A stretch of 64,000 nucleotides of DNA from Allobosea sp. Root483D1 (GCF_001429505.1 NZ_LMJW01000018.1:165558-229557), one strand, 5' to 3'. Shown: positions 1-9,010, counted from the stretch's first letter. Notes: a model not told the origin generated them from the sequence alone. Made by a program: numbers and translations.

Positions 1-990
1 CGGCGCGACATGACGATCGGCCGCCTGGAAACCGATCTGGCCGAGCACAGGCGGCGGGTCGAGACGCTCGAGGCGGAGCTGGGGGAGAGGACGCAGGAGC
101 TGGCGCAGACGCGCGAAGCGCTGGCCAGTGAAGGCGCCGGGCACCAGACGACGCAGGCGACCTTGTCGAGCCGCGTCGGCGATCTCGCCGCCGTGGAGGC
201 GCAGCTCGCCGAGACGCGCCAGGCCCTCAGCGGCACATCGGCCGACCTCGCGGCCCGCAACCACGAGCTCGGCGAACTCAGGGCCTTGCACGACAGCACC
301 GGAGCGACGCTCGCCGAGCGCGACCAGGCGCTCTCGGCGCTGACCAGTGAACATGACCGCCAGCGTCTCGCTTTGGTCGAGGCCGGCACGCTCAGCCTCA
401 AGCTGGAGGGCGAGCGCGGCGATTTCTCGGCGCGGCTCACCACCGCGGAGACGGCGCTGGCCGAGGCGCGCACGAGCCTCTCGGCCATGAAACTGGACCG
501 CGACAGCGAGAGATTGCGGGCCGACGCCCTCATGACACGGGCGAACGAGGCCGAGGCGACGCTGCGCTCAGCCGATGCGAACGCCGTCAAGCTCGGCGCG
601 GAGATCGCAAAACAGGAGGCGGCCATGATGCAGGCGTCCGCCGGCCACGCTGAGACGCTGGCCAGGATCAAGGCGCTGGAGGGCAAGATCGAGGCCGCCG
701 CCGCGACGGAGGCCCGCTTGAAAGAGCAGGTTGCGAGCGAGGCGACGGCTCATCGCACGGCACTGCGCGAGCGCGACGAGATGGTCGAGGCGCTGCATGC
801 CGAGCTGGGCACCCTGCAGGGCGCCCGCGACCAGGCACGCGCCGACCGGGCCGGGCTCAAGCGCGAACTTGCGACGCTGCGCAAGCAGAACGGCGGCAAG
901 GCCGCTGGGGAAGCGGCGCTGCGCCAGGAGATCGTCCGGCTGGCCGATGCGCTGCTGGTGGCGTCGGAAAGCCGTGAGGCGGCGGAATAG
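1..990 (+). CDS. Coiled-coil protein, C-terminal part (5' end outside window)
   Basis: The reading frame is already open at base 1 and runs to a TAG at 988-990, so the start may lie upstream; the ATG at 10 is only the first in view. The visible 329 residues are almost wholly helical heptad-like sequence rich in Glu, Ala, Leu, Arg and Gln, with no membrane segment, enzyme motif or cysteine cluster. This is the pattern of a long structural coiled coil, for example the tail of a filament-like or Smc-like cytoplasmic protein. I do not recognise the family and no function is assigned. It ends 93 nt before the sugar kinase on the same strand. Confidence 0.7.
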   Translation, partial: RRDMTIGRLETDLAEHRRRVETLEAELGERTQELAQTREALASEGAGHQTTQATLSSRVGDLAAVEAQLAETRQALSGTSADLAARNHELGELRALHDSTGATLAERDQALSALTSEHDRQRLALVEAGTLSLKLEGERGDFSARLTTAETALAEARTSLSAMKLDRDSERLRADALMTRANEAEATLRSADANAVKLGAEIAKQEAAMMQASAGHAETLARIKALEGKIEAAAATEARLKEQVASEATAHRTALRERDEMVEALHAELGTLQGARDQARADRAGLKRELATLRKQNGGKAAGEAALRQEIVRLADALLVASESREAAE

Positions 991-1083
991 GCACCTGCCG
1001 GCCAAAGCCTTTTCACAGCGACCTGCAATGCTCTAGTGAGAAAACCGATCGCGCCTGCGGTCGTTCTTCTCGGTTTGGGATTC

Positions 1084-2016
1084 ATGACGGATATCGTTTG
1101 CATCGGCGAACCGCTCGGCGAGTTCAACGCGACGCGCGGCGAAGCCGGCGCCTATCGCTTCGGCCTTGGTGGTGACACCTCCAATTGTGCGATCGCGGCG
1201 GCGCGGCAGGGCGCGAAGGTCGCCTATGTCGGCGCGCTCGGCGATGACGAGCCGGGCCGCTCCTTCCGGACGGCGTGGGCTGAGGAGGGCGTCGACGACA
1301 GGCATGTCTCGACCCACCCGTCGGCGCCGACGGGGCTCTATTTCGTCTCCCACGGCCCTCAGGGCCATGTCTTCTCCTATCTGCGCGCCGGTTCGGCCGC
1401 GAGCCTCTATGGCCCGTCACAGCTGCCGAAGGATGTCATCGCCTCCGCCAAAGTGATCCAGGCGTCCGGCATCAGCCAGGCGATTTCGGCGAGCGCCTGC
1501 GATGCGGTGTTCGAGGCCTTCGCGTTAGCCCGCGAGAGCGGCGTGCTCACCGCCTACGACACCAATCTCCGGCTCAAGCTCTGGCCACTGACGCGGGCAC
1601 GGGCGATCGTCCATGCCGCCTGCGAGATGGCCGACATCGTCCTGCCGGGCGACGGCGACGCCAAGCTGCTGACCGGGCTGGAGCAGCCGGACGCGATCGT
1701 CGACTTCTATCTCAAGCTTGGCGCCAAGGTCGTGGCGCTGACGCTTGGCCATGAGGGCTCGCTGGTGGCGACGCCGGACCGGCGCCAGCGCTTCGTGCCG
1801 ATCAAGGTCGATGCGATCGACGCGACCGGCGCCGGCGACTGCTATGACGGCGCCTTCCTCGCCGAATATATCCGCACGGGCGACGCCTTCACCGCCGGCG
1901 CCTATGCCAATGTCGCGGCGGCGTTGTCGACGCAGGGCTATGGCGCGGTGGCGCCGCTGCCGCGTCGGGCGCAGGTCGAGGCGCGGATCGCGCAAGAAGC
2001 GGCGAGCCGGGCATGA
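1084..2016 (+). CDS. PfkB-family sugar kinase, 2-keto-3-deoxygluconate kinase-like
   Basis: A 310-residue ribokinase/PfkB protein that should phosphorylate a sugar or sugar acid with ATP in the cytoplasm. The N-terminus (MTDIVCIGEPLGEFN), the glycine pair region GLGGDTSN and the C-terminal signature DATGAGDCYDGAF, with the catalytic Asp in GAGD, are all present. The central YDTNLRLKLWP segment resembles KdgK-type kinases rather than fructokinases, so 2-dehydro-3-deoxygluconate is the best guess for the substrate. A GTG 48 nt upstream could extend it, but the added residues do not look like the family, so the ATG at 1084 is preferred. Its stop overlaps the next start in ATGA, implying translational coupling with the HAD hydrolase. 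Confidence 0.85.
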   Translation: MTDIVCIGEPLGEFNATRGEAGAYRFGLGGDTSNCAIAAARQGAKVAYVGALGDDEPGRSFRTAWAEEGVDDRHVSTHPSAPTGLYFVSHGPQGHVFSYLRAGSAASLYGPSQLPKDVIASAKVIQASGISQAISASACDAVFEAFALARESGVLTAYDTNLRLKLWPLTRARAIVHAACEMADIVLPGDGDAKLLTGLEQPDAIVDFYLKLGAKVVALTLGHEGSLVATPDRRQRFVPIKVDAIDATGAGDCYDGAFLAEYIRTGDAFTAGAYANVAAALSTQGYGAVAPLPRRAQVEARIAQEAASRA

Positions 2017-2873
2017 GCGTTCCTGTCCTGATGGAAGCGGGCGCGCTGCTCGCCCGCTATGATGTGCTGATCAGCGATGTCTGGGGTGTCGTCCATGACG
2101 GCGTGCTGGCGCTCGATCCGGCCTGCGAGGCCTTGATGCGCTATCGCGAGGGCGGTGGCACCGTGGTGCTGCTCTCGAACGCCCCGGGGCCTTCGGAACA
2201 GATCGCTGGCGTGCTCGACGGCAAGCGCGTGCCGCGCGCTGCCTGGGACCGGCTGGTGACTTCCGGCGATGTTACGCGCGCGCTGATCGCCGAGACGCAT
2301 CTGCGCAAGGCCTATCATATCGGCTGGCATGACGACCGCGCGGTGTTCGAGGGCTTTGACGTCGAACTCGTCGGCGAGGACGAGGCCGAGTTCGTCGTCG
2401 CGACGGAACTCAACGACTATCGCCGAGAGCAGCCGGAGCAGTACCGGCCGCTGCTGTCGCGCTTCGCCGCACGCGGGTTGCCCTTCATCTGCGGCAATCC
2501 CGACCTCGTCGTCCATGTCGGCCATGATCTCCTGCCCTGCGCCGGAGCGCTGGCGACGATCTACGAGGAGCTCGGCGGCCACGTCGCCTGGGCCGGCAAG
2601 CCCCACCGGCCGGCCTATGATCTTGCGCTTGCCGCCGCCCGCGAGGCGCGGGGCGGACGCGATGTCGATCCGGCCCGTGTGCTCGTCATCGGCGATGCGG
2701 TGCGCACCGATCTCGCCGGCGCCAGGATGATGGGCTTCGACAGCCTGTTCATCGCCGGCGGCATCCATCGCGACGAGACGATCCGCGATGGCGCGGTCGT
2801 GCCCGACGGGCTCGCCCGGGTGCTGGCGGCGCATAGGCCGCTGCCGGTCGCGGCGATGGCGGCGCTGGGCTGA
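2013..2873 (+). CDS. HAD-IIA family hydrolase (TIGR01459-type)
   Basis: A 286-residue HAD superfamily subclass IIA phosphatase. The motif I region reads LISDVWGVVHDG: the nucleophile Asp is followed by VWGVVHDG, the variant typical of the TIGR01459 group. Motif II Ser lies in LLSNAPGPS, the motif III Lys in WAGKPH, and motif IV in VIGDAVRTDLAGA. The protein probably dephosphorylates a small phosphorylated metabolite; the substrate is unknown. It begins inside the stop codon of the PfkB kinase (ATGA), suggesting a kinase-phosphatase pair acting on related sugar phosphates. It ends exactly where the convergent YfhO-like gene ends, with no spacer. Confidence 0.85.
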   Translation: MSVPVLMEAGALLARYDVLISDVWGVVHDGVLALDPACEALMRYREGGGTVVLLSNAPGPSEQIAGVLDGKRVPRAAWDRLVTSGDVTRALIAETHLRKAYHIGWHDDRAVFEGFDVELVGEDEAEFVVATELNDYRREQPEQYRPLLSRFAARGLPFICGNPDLVVHVGHDLLPCAGALATIYEELGGHVAWAGKPHRPAYDLALAAAREARGGRDVDPARVLVIGDAVRTDLAGARMMGFDSLFIAGGIHRDETIRDGAVVPDGLARVLAAHRPLPVAAMAALG

Positions 2874-5252
2874 TCAGACCGGTGGCGGGTTCGTCTTGCG
2901 GATCCGCTCGCCGATCGCATGATAGAGCCCGTCGAGCGGGCGGAAGACGAAGCGGACCGTCGAGCGGCCGGGCGGCACCCTGACGGCGCGGAAAATGACG
3001 TTGGCGCGCAGCAGCTCGGCCGGCTTGCCGTCGACCTCGACCTGCCACCAGGGCTGCCAGACATCGTTCAGCACAAGGAAGCCGCCGCGCGGCGCATCGG
3101 CCTCGAGCAGCACCTCGGTCGTGCCGTAATTGCGGATGCGGACGCTTCCCGCCTGCGCCGGGCCGGTCGGCAGAGGTGGCGGCGGCCTGTCGAGCAGGAC
3201 GGTGCGGCGCGGGTCGAAGCCCGCGGGCCATTGCCCACTCTTCAGGATGGCGCCGAAATCGGCAGCTTGCGCTTCGGTGACGAGGAGCACGCGCGGCAGG
3301 GCACGCGGGTTCTCGTAGACATAGGCCTCCTTCGTCCGCGCGATCTGGACGAGATCGCCGGGCTTCAATCGCTTGTCGATCTCCTCGACCGGGACGCCGG
3401 TTGCGATGAAGCGCAGGCCGAGCATGTCGGCGAGCAGCGATCGGTAGGACGGCATCAGCGCCGAGAACGTGCGCTGGTCGGGCAGGGCGACATGGTCGCC
3501 GGCGCCGGTCGCCTGGCTGTAGAGGCCGAGCCGGAGCGGGTTGTAGCCGAGCGTGTTGTCGAGGCCGTGGACGAGGCTGGCATTGGGCCAGTGGAAATCT
3601 ATGCCGGCGAGCTCGATGCGGTCGCGCCGGTCGGGGCCGGCGGTGCGGGCTGTTTCCCGCTTCAGCAGCGCGATGGTCTCGTTGCCGCTGTCGGCGCGCA
3701 GCACCTCGTACATCCCAGCCGGCAATGCGGTCGACTCGCTCGGGCCGTTATTGACCCCGAGGTCGACGACCATGGCGGTGGCGAGGATGATGGTCGCGGC
3801 CATGCCGGTGCCCTGCAAGGCGAGACCGCGCGCTGCGACCAGCGCCCCCGCCACCAGCGTCAGGCAGAGCACGGCCGTGACCAGCGGCACGAAGGCGACA
3901 TGGAGCCGGCCGATGGTCCAGGCCAGCCAGATCGCGGCGGCGAACCCCGCCAGCAGCAGCAGGATTTCGAGCGCGATCTGCCAGCGGCGCGGGCGCGGCG
4001 CGGTATCGGTCAGGACGAGATGGGTGAGATAGCCGCCGAGGATCGACAGCAGCGCGCCGAGGATGAAGAACGCGTCGGCTGGGCGGCGATAGAAGTCGAT
4101 GCCGGGCAGATGGAAGAGCAGGGCAAAGCCCGGCGTATAGCGGCCGAGCGCAAAGACCAGGACGAGCAGCGCAGCTACGCTCAGGGCGATGATCTCGCGC
4201 CGGAGCAGGGCGCCGCGGACGATTCCGACACCGACGACGAGCAGGATCGGCAGCAGGCCGAGATAGAGCTCGCCCATATTGCGGGCGAGATAGAGGTCGA
4301 GTGGGCCGAAGCGTTTCTCCCAGGCCGGGCTGGGCGGGCCCCAGAAGTTCTCCAGCGGCCCCGACGCGCCATAGAGATTGGCGATCAGCCCGGTCAGCAG
4401 CGAGCCCGGATGCAGCGAGCCCTTGCCGGCTCCGGCGAGATCGATGACCGGCCGGTTCGATTCTTCCGCAAGGACGGCGGTGAGCAGGATCGGAACCGTC
4501 GCGACCAGCGTGGCACCGAGCACACCAAGCAGCAGCGGCATGATGCTCGCGCGCAGCGCCGCTAGCGGCTTGTCGGCCATGGCGATGGCGGCGAGCACCA
4601 GCCCGGCGAGGACATAGACGCCGAGCAGCGCGACCTGGTCGCGCCCCAGCACCATGAAGCCGGCGGCGATCCCGGCCGCGAAACCGTAGCGCCAGGAGCC
4701 GCGCTCCAACGCGCGGGAGAGCAGCAGCAACGTCACCGCGAAATAGGCAAGGCTCAGCACCTGCCCGACATGCTGGATGCGCCAAGCGGCGGCGGCGCCG
4801 AAGGCGAAGGAGAGGGCGCAGACGACGGCGCCGGCCGGATGCCAGCCGCGGTCGCGGAAGAGCAGGACGAGGCAGAGCGCGCCGACGAGCAACGAGCCGA
4901 GCAGGGCGCCGTCGCTCCAGCGGAAGTCCGGCGTCGGGTTGAGCAGGGCGATGAGGAAGAAGGGCGGTGAGAAGATCAGCGATTGCGGGTCGGCGACCTG
5001 CGGCGATCCCGCGAAGACGAAGGGCGTCCAGAACGGCGAGAGGCCCTTGTGCAGCGCGCTGGCGAGGAACTGCAGCTGCGGGTGGAAATGCGCCTTGGCG
5101 TCCCAGGGGATGGTCAGCGCGCCGGAAAGCCAGGGCCAGGACAGAGCGAGCCAGCCGGCGCAGACCAGCAGCATCACCCTGGCGGTCGGCCAGGGCGCAG
5201 GCGTCGGCGTGATGTCTGGGCGGTCCCGGTCTGGCATCGAAGCATCGGACAT
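2874..5252 (-). CDS. YfhO-like multi-pass membrane protein
   Basis: A 792-residue integral membrane protein. One hydrophobic segment near residues 25-45 is followed by a large periplasmic loop with Trp/Asp/Pro-rich sequence (IPWDAKAHFHPQ), then roughly ten further hydrophobic segments up to about residue 510. The C-terminal soluble domain ends in a PPGRSTVRFVFRP-type beta-sandwich motif. This is the architecture of YfhO/GT-C-like proteins, which are linked to glycosylation of cell-surface polymers in Gram-positives; the role here is inferred from the fold class only. It lies 31 nt downstream of ribA on the same strand and could be cotranscribed, although no functional link is obvious. Confidence 0.75.
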   Translation of the reverse strand: MSDASMPDRDRPDITPTPAPWPTARVMLLVCAGWLALSWPWLSGALTIPWDAKAHFHPQLQFLASALHKGLSPFWTPFVFAGSPQVADPQSLIFSPPFFLIALLNPTPDFRWSDGALLGSLLVGALCLVLLFRDRGWHPAGAVVCALSFAFGAAAAWRIQHVGQVLSLAYFAVTLLLLSRALERGSWRYGFAAGIAAGFMVLGRDQVALLGVYVLAGLVLAAIAMADKPLAALRASIMPLLLGVLGATLVATVPILLTAVLAEESNRPVIDLAGAGKGSLHPGSLLTGLIANLYGASGPLENFWGPPSPAWEKRFGPLDLYLARNMGELYLGLLPILLVVGVGIVRGALLRREIIALSVAALLVLVFALGRYTPGFALLFHLPGIDFYRRPADAFFILGALLSILGGYLTHLVLTDTAPRPRRWQIALEILLLLAGFAAAIWLAWTIGRLHVAFVPLVTAVLCLTLVAGALVAARGLALQGTGMAATIILATAMVVDLGVNNGPSESTALPAGMYEVLRADSGNETIALLKRETARTAGPDRRDRIELAGIDFHWPNASLVHGLDNTLGYNPLRLGLYSQATGAGDHVALPDQRTFSALMPSYRSLLADMLGLRFIATGVPVEEIDKRLKPGDLVQIARTKEAYVYENPRALPRVLLVTEAQAADFGAILKSGQWPAGFDPRRTVLLDRPPPPLPTGPAQAGSVRIRNYGTTEVLLEADAPRGGFLVLNDVWQPWWQVEVDGKPAELLRANVIFRAVRVPPGRSTVRFVFRPLDGLYHAIGERIRKTNPPPV

Positions 5253-5283
5253 GGGGACTTCCTGCCCCAGGTCCGGAGCCCGA

Positions 5284-6411
5284 TCAATCCTTCGGCGCGG
5301 CGCGCGCCATCAATGCGTCCATGTCGATGAAATGGCCGGCGCGATCGCGCTTGGAGGCGAGATAGCGGACATTGTGGATGTTGGGGCGGCCGAGCACGCG
5401 CTGCGTCGCGGCGACTTCGAGGCCGGCAGCCTTGATCGCCCCGATCTTCAGCGGGTTGTTGGTCAGCGCCGTGACGCTGGAGACGCCGAGCTGCTTCAGC
5501 ATGGCGGCGGCGAAGTCGAAATGACGCTGGTCGAGATCGAAGCCGAGCACCTCGTCGGCGTCGTAGGTGTCCCAGCCCTGGCTCTGCAGCTTGTAGGCGC
5601 GCATCTTGTTGGAGATGCCGTTGCCGCGGCCTTCCTGGTCGAGATAGAGCAGGATGCCGCCCTCGTTCTCGGCCATCCACTGCACGGTCTCGCGCAGCTG
5701 ATCGCCGCAATCGCATTTCAGCGAGCCGAACAGGTCGCCGGTCAGGCAGGCCGAGTGCAACCGCACCGGCACTGCCGTCGAGAGATCCGGCTTGCCGACG
5801 ATGATCGCGACCTGGTCACGCAGACCCTCGCCACCACGGAAGACGACGAATTCGGTGTCAGGCGCGCCCTCCAACGGAACCGGCGCGCGGCCGACGATGG
5901 CAAGGCGCGCGACCTGGGCGGCCCGATAGCCGTTGACGGCTTCGATGGTGACCTCGATCAGCGGCTCGCCGGCGACTTGCGCCGCCGAGACCGGGACGAG
6001 GATCACTGCCGGCAGCACCAGCGAAAGACGCGCCAGTTCAAGCGCGGCGTTGTCGAGGGTACCTGCCGGACCGACGGGAGCGTCGACGCGGGCATCGAGC
6101 TTCAAGGCCAGCGTCTCGACGCGGGCGAGGTCGATCGCGGGCATGGCGAGGATGCCGGTCTCTGCGCGCCCCTTGGCGCCGAGGCGGCGCAGGCGCGCAG
6201 CGCTGAGAACGAGGCGAGCATTACCGGCGGACAGGGAGTCGAGGCGGGCAGCGAGATCGGCCTCCGCCAGCTCGGCCGACAAGGCCAGCGCCAGTTCCTC
6301 GCCCTGGCGCAGCAGCACGGGGCGGGCGGCGCGGAACTCGGCGAGAGCGCGGTCGACGGTGACCAGATCGGTTTCACCCGGCCGGCCGAAAAGCTTACGC
6401 GACTGAAGCAT
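5284..6411 (-). CDS. ribA: GTP cyclohydrolase II with degenerate DHBP-synthase-like N-terminus
   Basis: A 375-residue protein for the first step of riboflavin synthesis: GTP to 2,5-diamino-6-ribosylamino-pyrimidinone phosphate, formate and pyrophosphate. The C-terminal half has the zinc-binding cysteines of SACLTGDLFGSLKCDCGDQL and the substrate loop DQEGRGNG. The N-terminal 170 residues start like a RibB domain (VDRALAEFRAARPVLL) and later show RibB-like spacing (ELARLSLVLPAVILVPV), but the acidic DDEDRENEGD-type active site of DHBP synthase is absent. It therefore looks like a RibBA in which only the cyclohydrolase half works. The ATG at 6411 is chosen because the frame upstream encodes low-complexity non-family sequence. 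No FMN riboswitch is visible upstream. Confidence 0.88.
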   Translation of the reverse strand: MLQSRKLFGRPGETDLVTVDRALAEFRAARPVLLRQGEELALALSAELAEADLAARLDSLSAGNARLVLSAARLRRLGAKGRAETGILAMPAIDLARVETLALKLDARVDAPVGPAGTLDNAALELARLSLVLPAVILVPVSAAQVAGEPLIEVTIEAVNGYRAAQVARLAIVGRAPVPLEGAPDTEFVVFRGGEGLRDQVAIIVGKPDLSTAVPVRLHSACLTGDLFGSLKCDCGDQLRETVQWMAENEGGILLYLDQEGRGNGISNKMRAYKLQSQGWDTYDADEVLGFDLDQRHFDFAAAMLKQLGVSSVTALTNNPLKIGAIKAAGLEVAATQRVLGRPNIHNVRYLASKRDRAGHFIDMDALMARAAPKD

Positions 6412-6667
6412 CGGAAGGTCCGTCAGATTGCGCCCGGGGGCGCGGAGGAATTTGAACTTGTTACGCGCGTCTCGCTCGGACGGATGCACCCGGCGCGATA
6501 CGGCGCTTCTACAACGTTTCCGCTTCTGCGTGGTTCCAAGTTCTACGACACCGCAATCGGACTGATCGGCGACCAATTGCAGACTGGGCTATAAAAGCGC
6601 GAGATTGAACACCAGATGAATAGTCCCGGCAGGGGCAGAATATGGCGATCGGGAGCGTCGAAGGGAA

Positions 6668-7249
6668 ATGACGCAGCGACATGACGAGGTGACGACCGGC
6701 GCGGGGCGCGCCATCTACAGCCCCGTGGCGCGCGCACTGCACTGGATCACGGCCGCGGCGGTGTTCGTGATGGTGCCGGTCGGGCTCGCCATGACCTATC
6801 GCGGCAACACGCTCGACATCTGGGATGGGGTGACCGACGCACTCTATTCCTCGCACAAGCTGACTGGCTTCCTACTCCTCTGGCTCGGCGTCGGCCGGCT
6901 GATCTACCGGCTGGTGCATGGCGCGCCGCCCGACGAGCCGACGCTGGAATGGTGGCAGAAGGCCGGCTCGCACATCGTGCACTGGGCGCTTTACGGCTTG
7001 CTGCTGATCGTGCCGCTGCTCGGCTGGGTCGGGATCTCGCTGTTCCCGTCGCTGACGATCTTCAACCTGTTCGACCTGCCGGCGCTGGCCGCGCCCGATG
7101 AAGAGGCTGCCAAGCGCGTGCTCTTCGTCCATGGCTGGCTCGCCATCCTGCTAGCGCTTTTGGCCTGCGGGCACATCGGCGCTGCGCTGTTCCATTATTT
7201 GGTCGGCAGGGATGGTGTGCTGCGCCGGATGCTGCCCGGGCTGAAATAG
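6668..7249 (+). CDS. Cytochrome b561 family membrane protein
   Basis: A 193-residue four-helix di-heme membrane protein of the bacterial b561/Ni-Fe hydrogenase cytochrome b type. Hydrophobic segments lie near residues 23-43, 60-80, 100-120 and 155-180, with candidate heme histidines in ARALHWIT, SSHKLTG, IVHWALYG and CGHIGAALFHY. Such proteins pass electrons between the quinone pool and small redox carriers or superoxide. The start is supported by a GAAGGGAA sequence just before the ATG. It stands alone, divergent from ribA and convergent with the Nudix gene three bases after its stop. Confidence 0.85.
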   Translation: MTQRHDEVTTGAGRAIYSPVARALHWITAAAVFVMVPVGLAMTYRGNTLDIWDGVTDALYSSHKLTGFLLLWLGVGRLIYRLVHGAPPDEPTLEWWQKAGSHIVHWALYGLLLIVPLLGWVGISLFPSLTIFNLFDLPALAAPDEEAAKRVLFVHGWLAILLALLACGHIGAALFHYLVGRDGVLRRMLPGLK

Positions 7250-7252
7250 GCT

Positions 7253-7774
7253 TCACCATTCGGTGGGCGGCGCCGTCCCCCCGACGATCTCCGCCAGCCG
7301 GCGCCTTGTGCCCGGCGTCGTCTTCTCCGGCAGGGCCGAGAGCGGGAAGAAGCGCGCCTCGGCAATCTCGCGATCGGGCTGCTTCGGCCCGCTCTGCGTG
7401 AAGGTGCGCACGATGAAGACGGCGACATGGTCACGGTCGGAGACATGGCGATTGAGGAAGACGCCGTGGAGCACGGCCGGCCCGGTCAGCGCGATGTTGG
7501 CCTCCTCGCGCAATTCCTTGGCGAGTGCATCGACAAGCGTCTCGCTGGGCTCGACGCCGCCGCCGGGCATGTGCCAGCCGGGGGTGTAGGTGTGGCGCAC
7601 CAGTAGGATATCGCCAGCCTCGCTCAGAACGGCGGCGCGCACGCCCAGGGTCATGCCGCGGCGCAGGCGGAAATAGAGGTGCAGGGCCCGCCCGGCCAGC
7701 CGCCGCAGCGAACGCGGCACCCGTTCGATCCCCGATGCGCCGGAGCGCGGGCCTGATCCGTCCTCACTGCTCAC
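7253..7774 (-). CDS. NUDIX hydrolase
   Basis: A 173-residue Nudix hydrolase. The Nudix box reads GGGVEPSETLVDALAKELRE followed by EANI; Lys replaces the usual Arg of the REUXEE core and Asn the usual Gly, while the metal-binding Glu residues are kept. The preceding WHMPGG and the N-terminal RAAVLSEAGDILLVRHTY fit mutator-type NTP or ADP-ribose pyrophosphohydrolases. Substrate unknown. The start is a GTG; no in-frame ATG fits better without trimming the fold. It is convergent with the cytochrome b561 gene and faces the small gene at 7914 across a structured 139-nt spacer. Confidence 0.82.
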   Translation of the reverse strand: MSSEDGSGPRSGASGIERVPRSLRRLAGRALHLYFRLRRGMTLGVRAAVLSEAGDILLVRHTYTPGWHMPGGGVEPSETLVDALAKELREEANIALTGPAVLHGVFLNRHVSDRDHVAVFIVRTFTQSGPKQPDREIAEARFFPLSALPEKTTPGTRRRLAEIVGGTAPPTEW

Positions 7775-7800
7775 GATTTGGGCAGATCCTGATGCCGGGC

Positions 7801-7855
7801 TAATTGTCTATGCAATAGACGCATAACAGAACTCTGTTTGCCCTCTCGATATAAC
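7801..7855. promoter_or_regulatory. Two small inverted repeats and a -10-like box upstream of the 38-codon gene
   Basis: This AT-richer spacer holds GTCTAT-GCA-ATAGAC at 7806-7820 and AACAGA-AC-TCTGTT at 7825-7838, each a perfect 6-bp inverted repeat, followed by TATAAC at 7850-7855. The arrangement resembles a repressor-controlled promoter reading rightwards into the small gene, or leftwards into the Nudix gene. No good -35 was found at 17-18 nt from TATAAC, so the promoter call is weak. Confidence 0.35.
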
Positions 7856-7913
7856 ACAAACGCGCCTTAAATAGGGATCACAACGCTCACGCAGTCACCG
7901 CTGGGGAATTATC

Positions 7914-8030
7914 ATGCTTCTCGCCTTCATCACCGCCCGTCTGAACGCCAAGCCCCGCTTCGTCTGGAAGCCAGCTGTCACCCTGACCGATCCGCGCATC
8001 GTCTCGGAGCTGATGGGCTCGGCCAACTGA
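7914..8030 (+). CDS. 38-residue small protein, unknown function
   Basis: A short frame beginning MLLAFITARLNAKPRF and ending in ELMGSAN, preceded by GGGGA at 7902-7906, eight bases from the ATG, which is a good ribosome-binding distance. The N-terminus could be a short amphipathic helix; there are no cysteines, no recognisable domain and no full membrane span. Codon choice is C/G-rich at third positions, like its neighbours. It has its own upstream region with paired inverted repeats. The next gene starts 74 nt downstream. Whether it is translated cannot be proven from sequence. Confidence 0.5.
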   Translation: MLLAFITARLNAKPRFVWKPAVTLTDPRIVSELMGSAN

Positions 8031-8104
8031 GCCTTTCAGGCTGCGTCATCTTCGCCCGCCGCCGCCGTCGCGCTTGACGGGGCGCGGGCGTTGAAGGCAA
8101 GCGC

Positions 8105-9010
8105 TTGAGCGTGTTCACGCTCGCGCATCTCTCCGACCCGCATCTCGGGCCGCTGACCAAATTCTCGCTACGCGAGCTGATCGGCAAGCGCGCGACCGGA
8201 TATGTCAACTGGCGCCGCAAGCGCCGCCATGCCCATGACATGGAAATCCTTGGGCTGATCGTCGCCGACATCCTGGCGCAGAAGCCCGACCATATCGCCT
8301 GCACCGGCGATGTCTCCCATATCGGCCTGCCGACCGAGTTCAAGACGGCGCTCTCCTTTCTCGACACGCTCGGCCCGCGCGACGCCGTCAGCTTCGTGCC
8401 CGGCAATCACGATTGCTATGCGCGCTCATCACTGTCGGCGCTGGCGCGCGAGCTGGCGCCCTGGTGCGCCAGCGACGGCGGCGAGGCGGGCTATCCCTGG
8501 TATCGCAAGCGCGGCTCTGTCGCGCTGATCGGGATGAATACCGGCATCCCGACCATGCCGCTGATGGCGACCGGTCGCGTCGGTTCAGCGCAGATCGCCG
8601 AAACTGAAAAGCTGCTGGCGCGGGCCAAGGCCGACGGGCTGATCCGCGTCGTGCTGATCCACCACCCGCCTTATGTCGGCGGTGCGCGGCGCACACGTGA
8701 GCTGGTCGACGCCGATGCCTTCGAGGCGATGCTGCGCCGGGCGGGGGCCGACCTCGTCCTGCACGGTCACAATCATCGCTTCTCGCTGGCCTGGCGGCCG
8801 GGGCTCGACCATGACGTACCGATCGTCGGCGTGCCCTCAGCCTCGATCGGCCTGCGCGGCGGCCATGGCGAGCTCGCCTGCTGGCATCTCCTGCGCATCG
8901 AGGGGCCACCGACGGCCCCTCGCATCAGCCTGGAGCGCCGTGCCTTCGATCTCGACGGCACGGTCAAGCTGCTGCAGCTGATACCGCTCACGGGCGGCGG
9001 GATGGTCTGA
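8105..9010 (+). CDS. Metallophosphoesterase (calcineurin-like)
   Basis: A 301-residue calcineurin-like phosphoesterase with the full set of dimetal motifs: LSDPHLG near the N-terminus, TGDVSHIG, PGNHDCY, IHHPP and GHNHR. This fits cytoplasmic class III cyclic-nucleotide or general phosphodiesterases; the substrate cannot be read from sequence. The frame starts at a TTG (8105) six bases after GAAGGC; a GTG at 8111 is an equally possible start. The stop codon lies inside a perfect hairpin (9006-9024) shared with the end of the convergent SDR gene. Confidence 0.87.
   Translation: MSVFTLAHLSDPHLGPLTKFSLRELIGKRATGYVNWRRKRRHAHDMEILGLIVADILAQKPDHIACTGDVSHIGLPTEFKTALSFLDTLGPRDAVSFVPGNHDCYARSSLSALARELAPWCASDGGEAGYPWYRKRGSVALIGMNTGIPTMPLMATGRVGSAQIAETEKLLARAKADGLIRVVLIHHPPYVGGARRTRELVDADAFEAMLRRAGADLVLHGHNHRFSLAWRPGLDHDVPIVGVPSASIGLRGGHGELACWHLLRIEGPPTAPRISLERRAFDLDGTVKLLQLIPLTGGGMV

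Noticed and set aside
2919..4565. 548-codon open frame on the plus strand
   Set aside because: It lies wholly antisense to the YfhO-like gene, is rich in Arg/Glu/Gln with no family motifs, and arises from the GC-biased codon pattern of the opposite strand.
6412..6667. FMN riboswitch upstream of ribA
   Set aside because: The conserved FMN-aptamer sequence blocks are not present; only an ordinary GCGCCC-GG-GGGCGC stem is seen.
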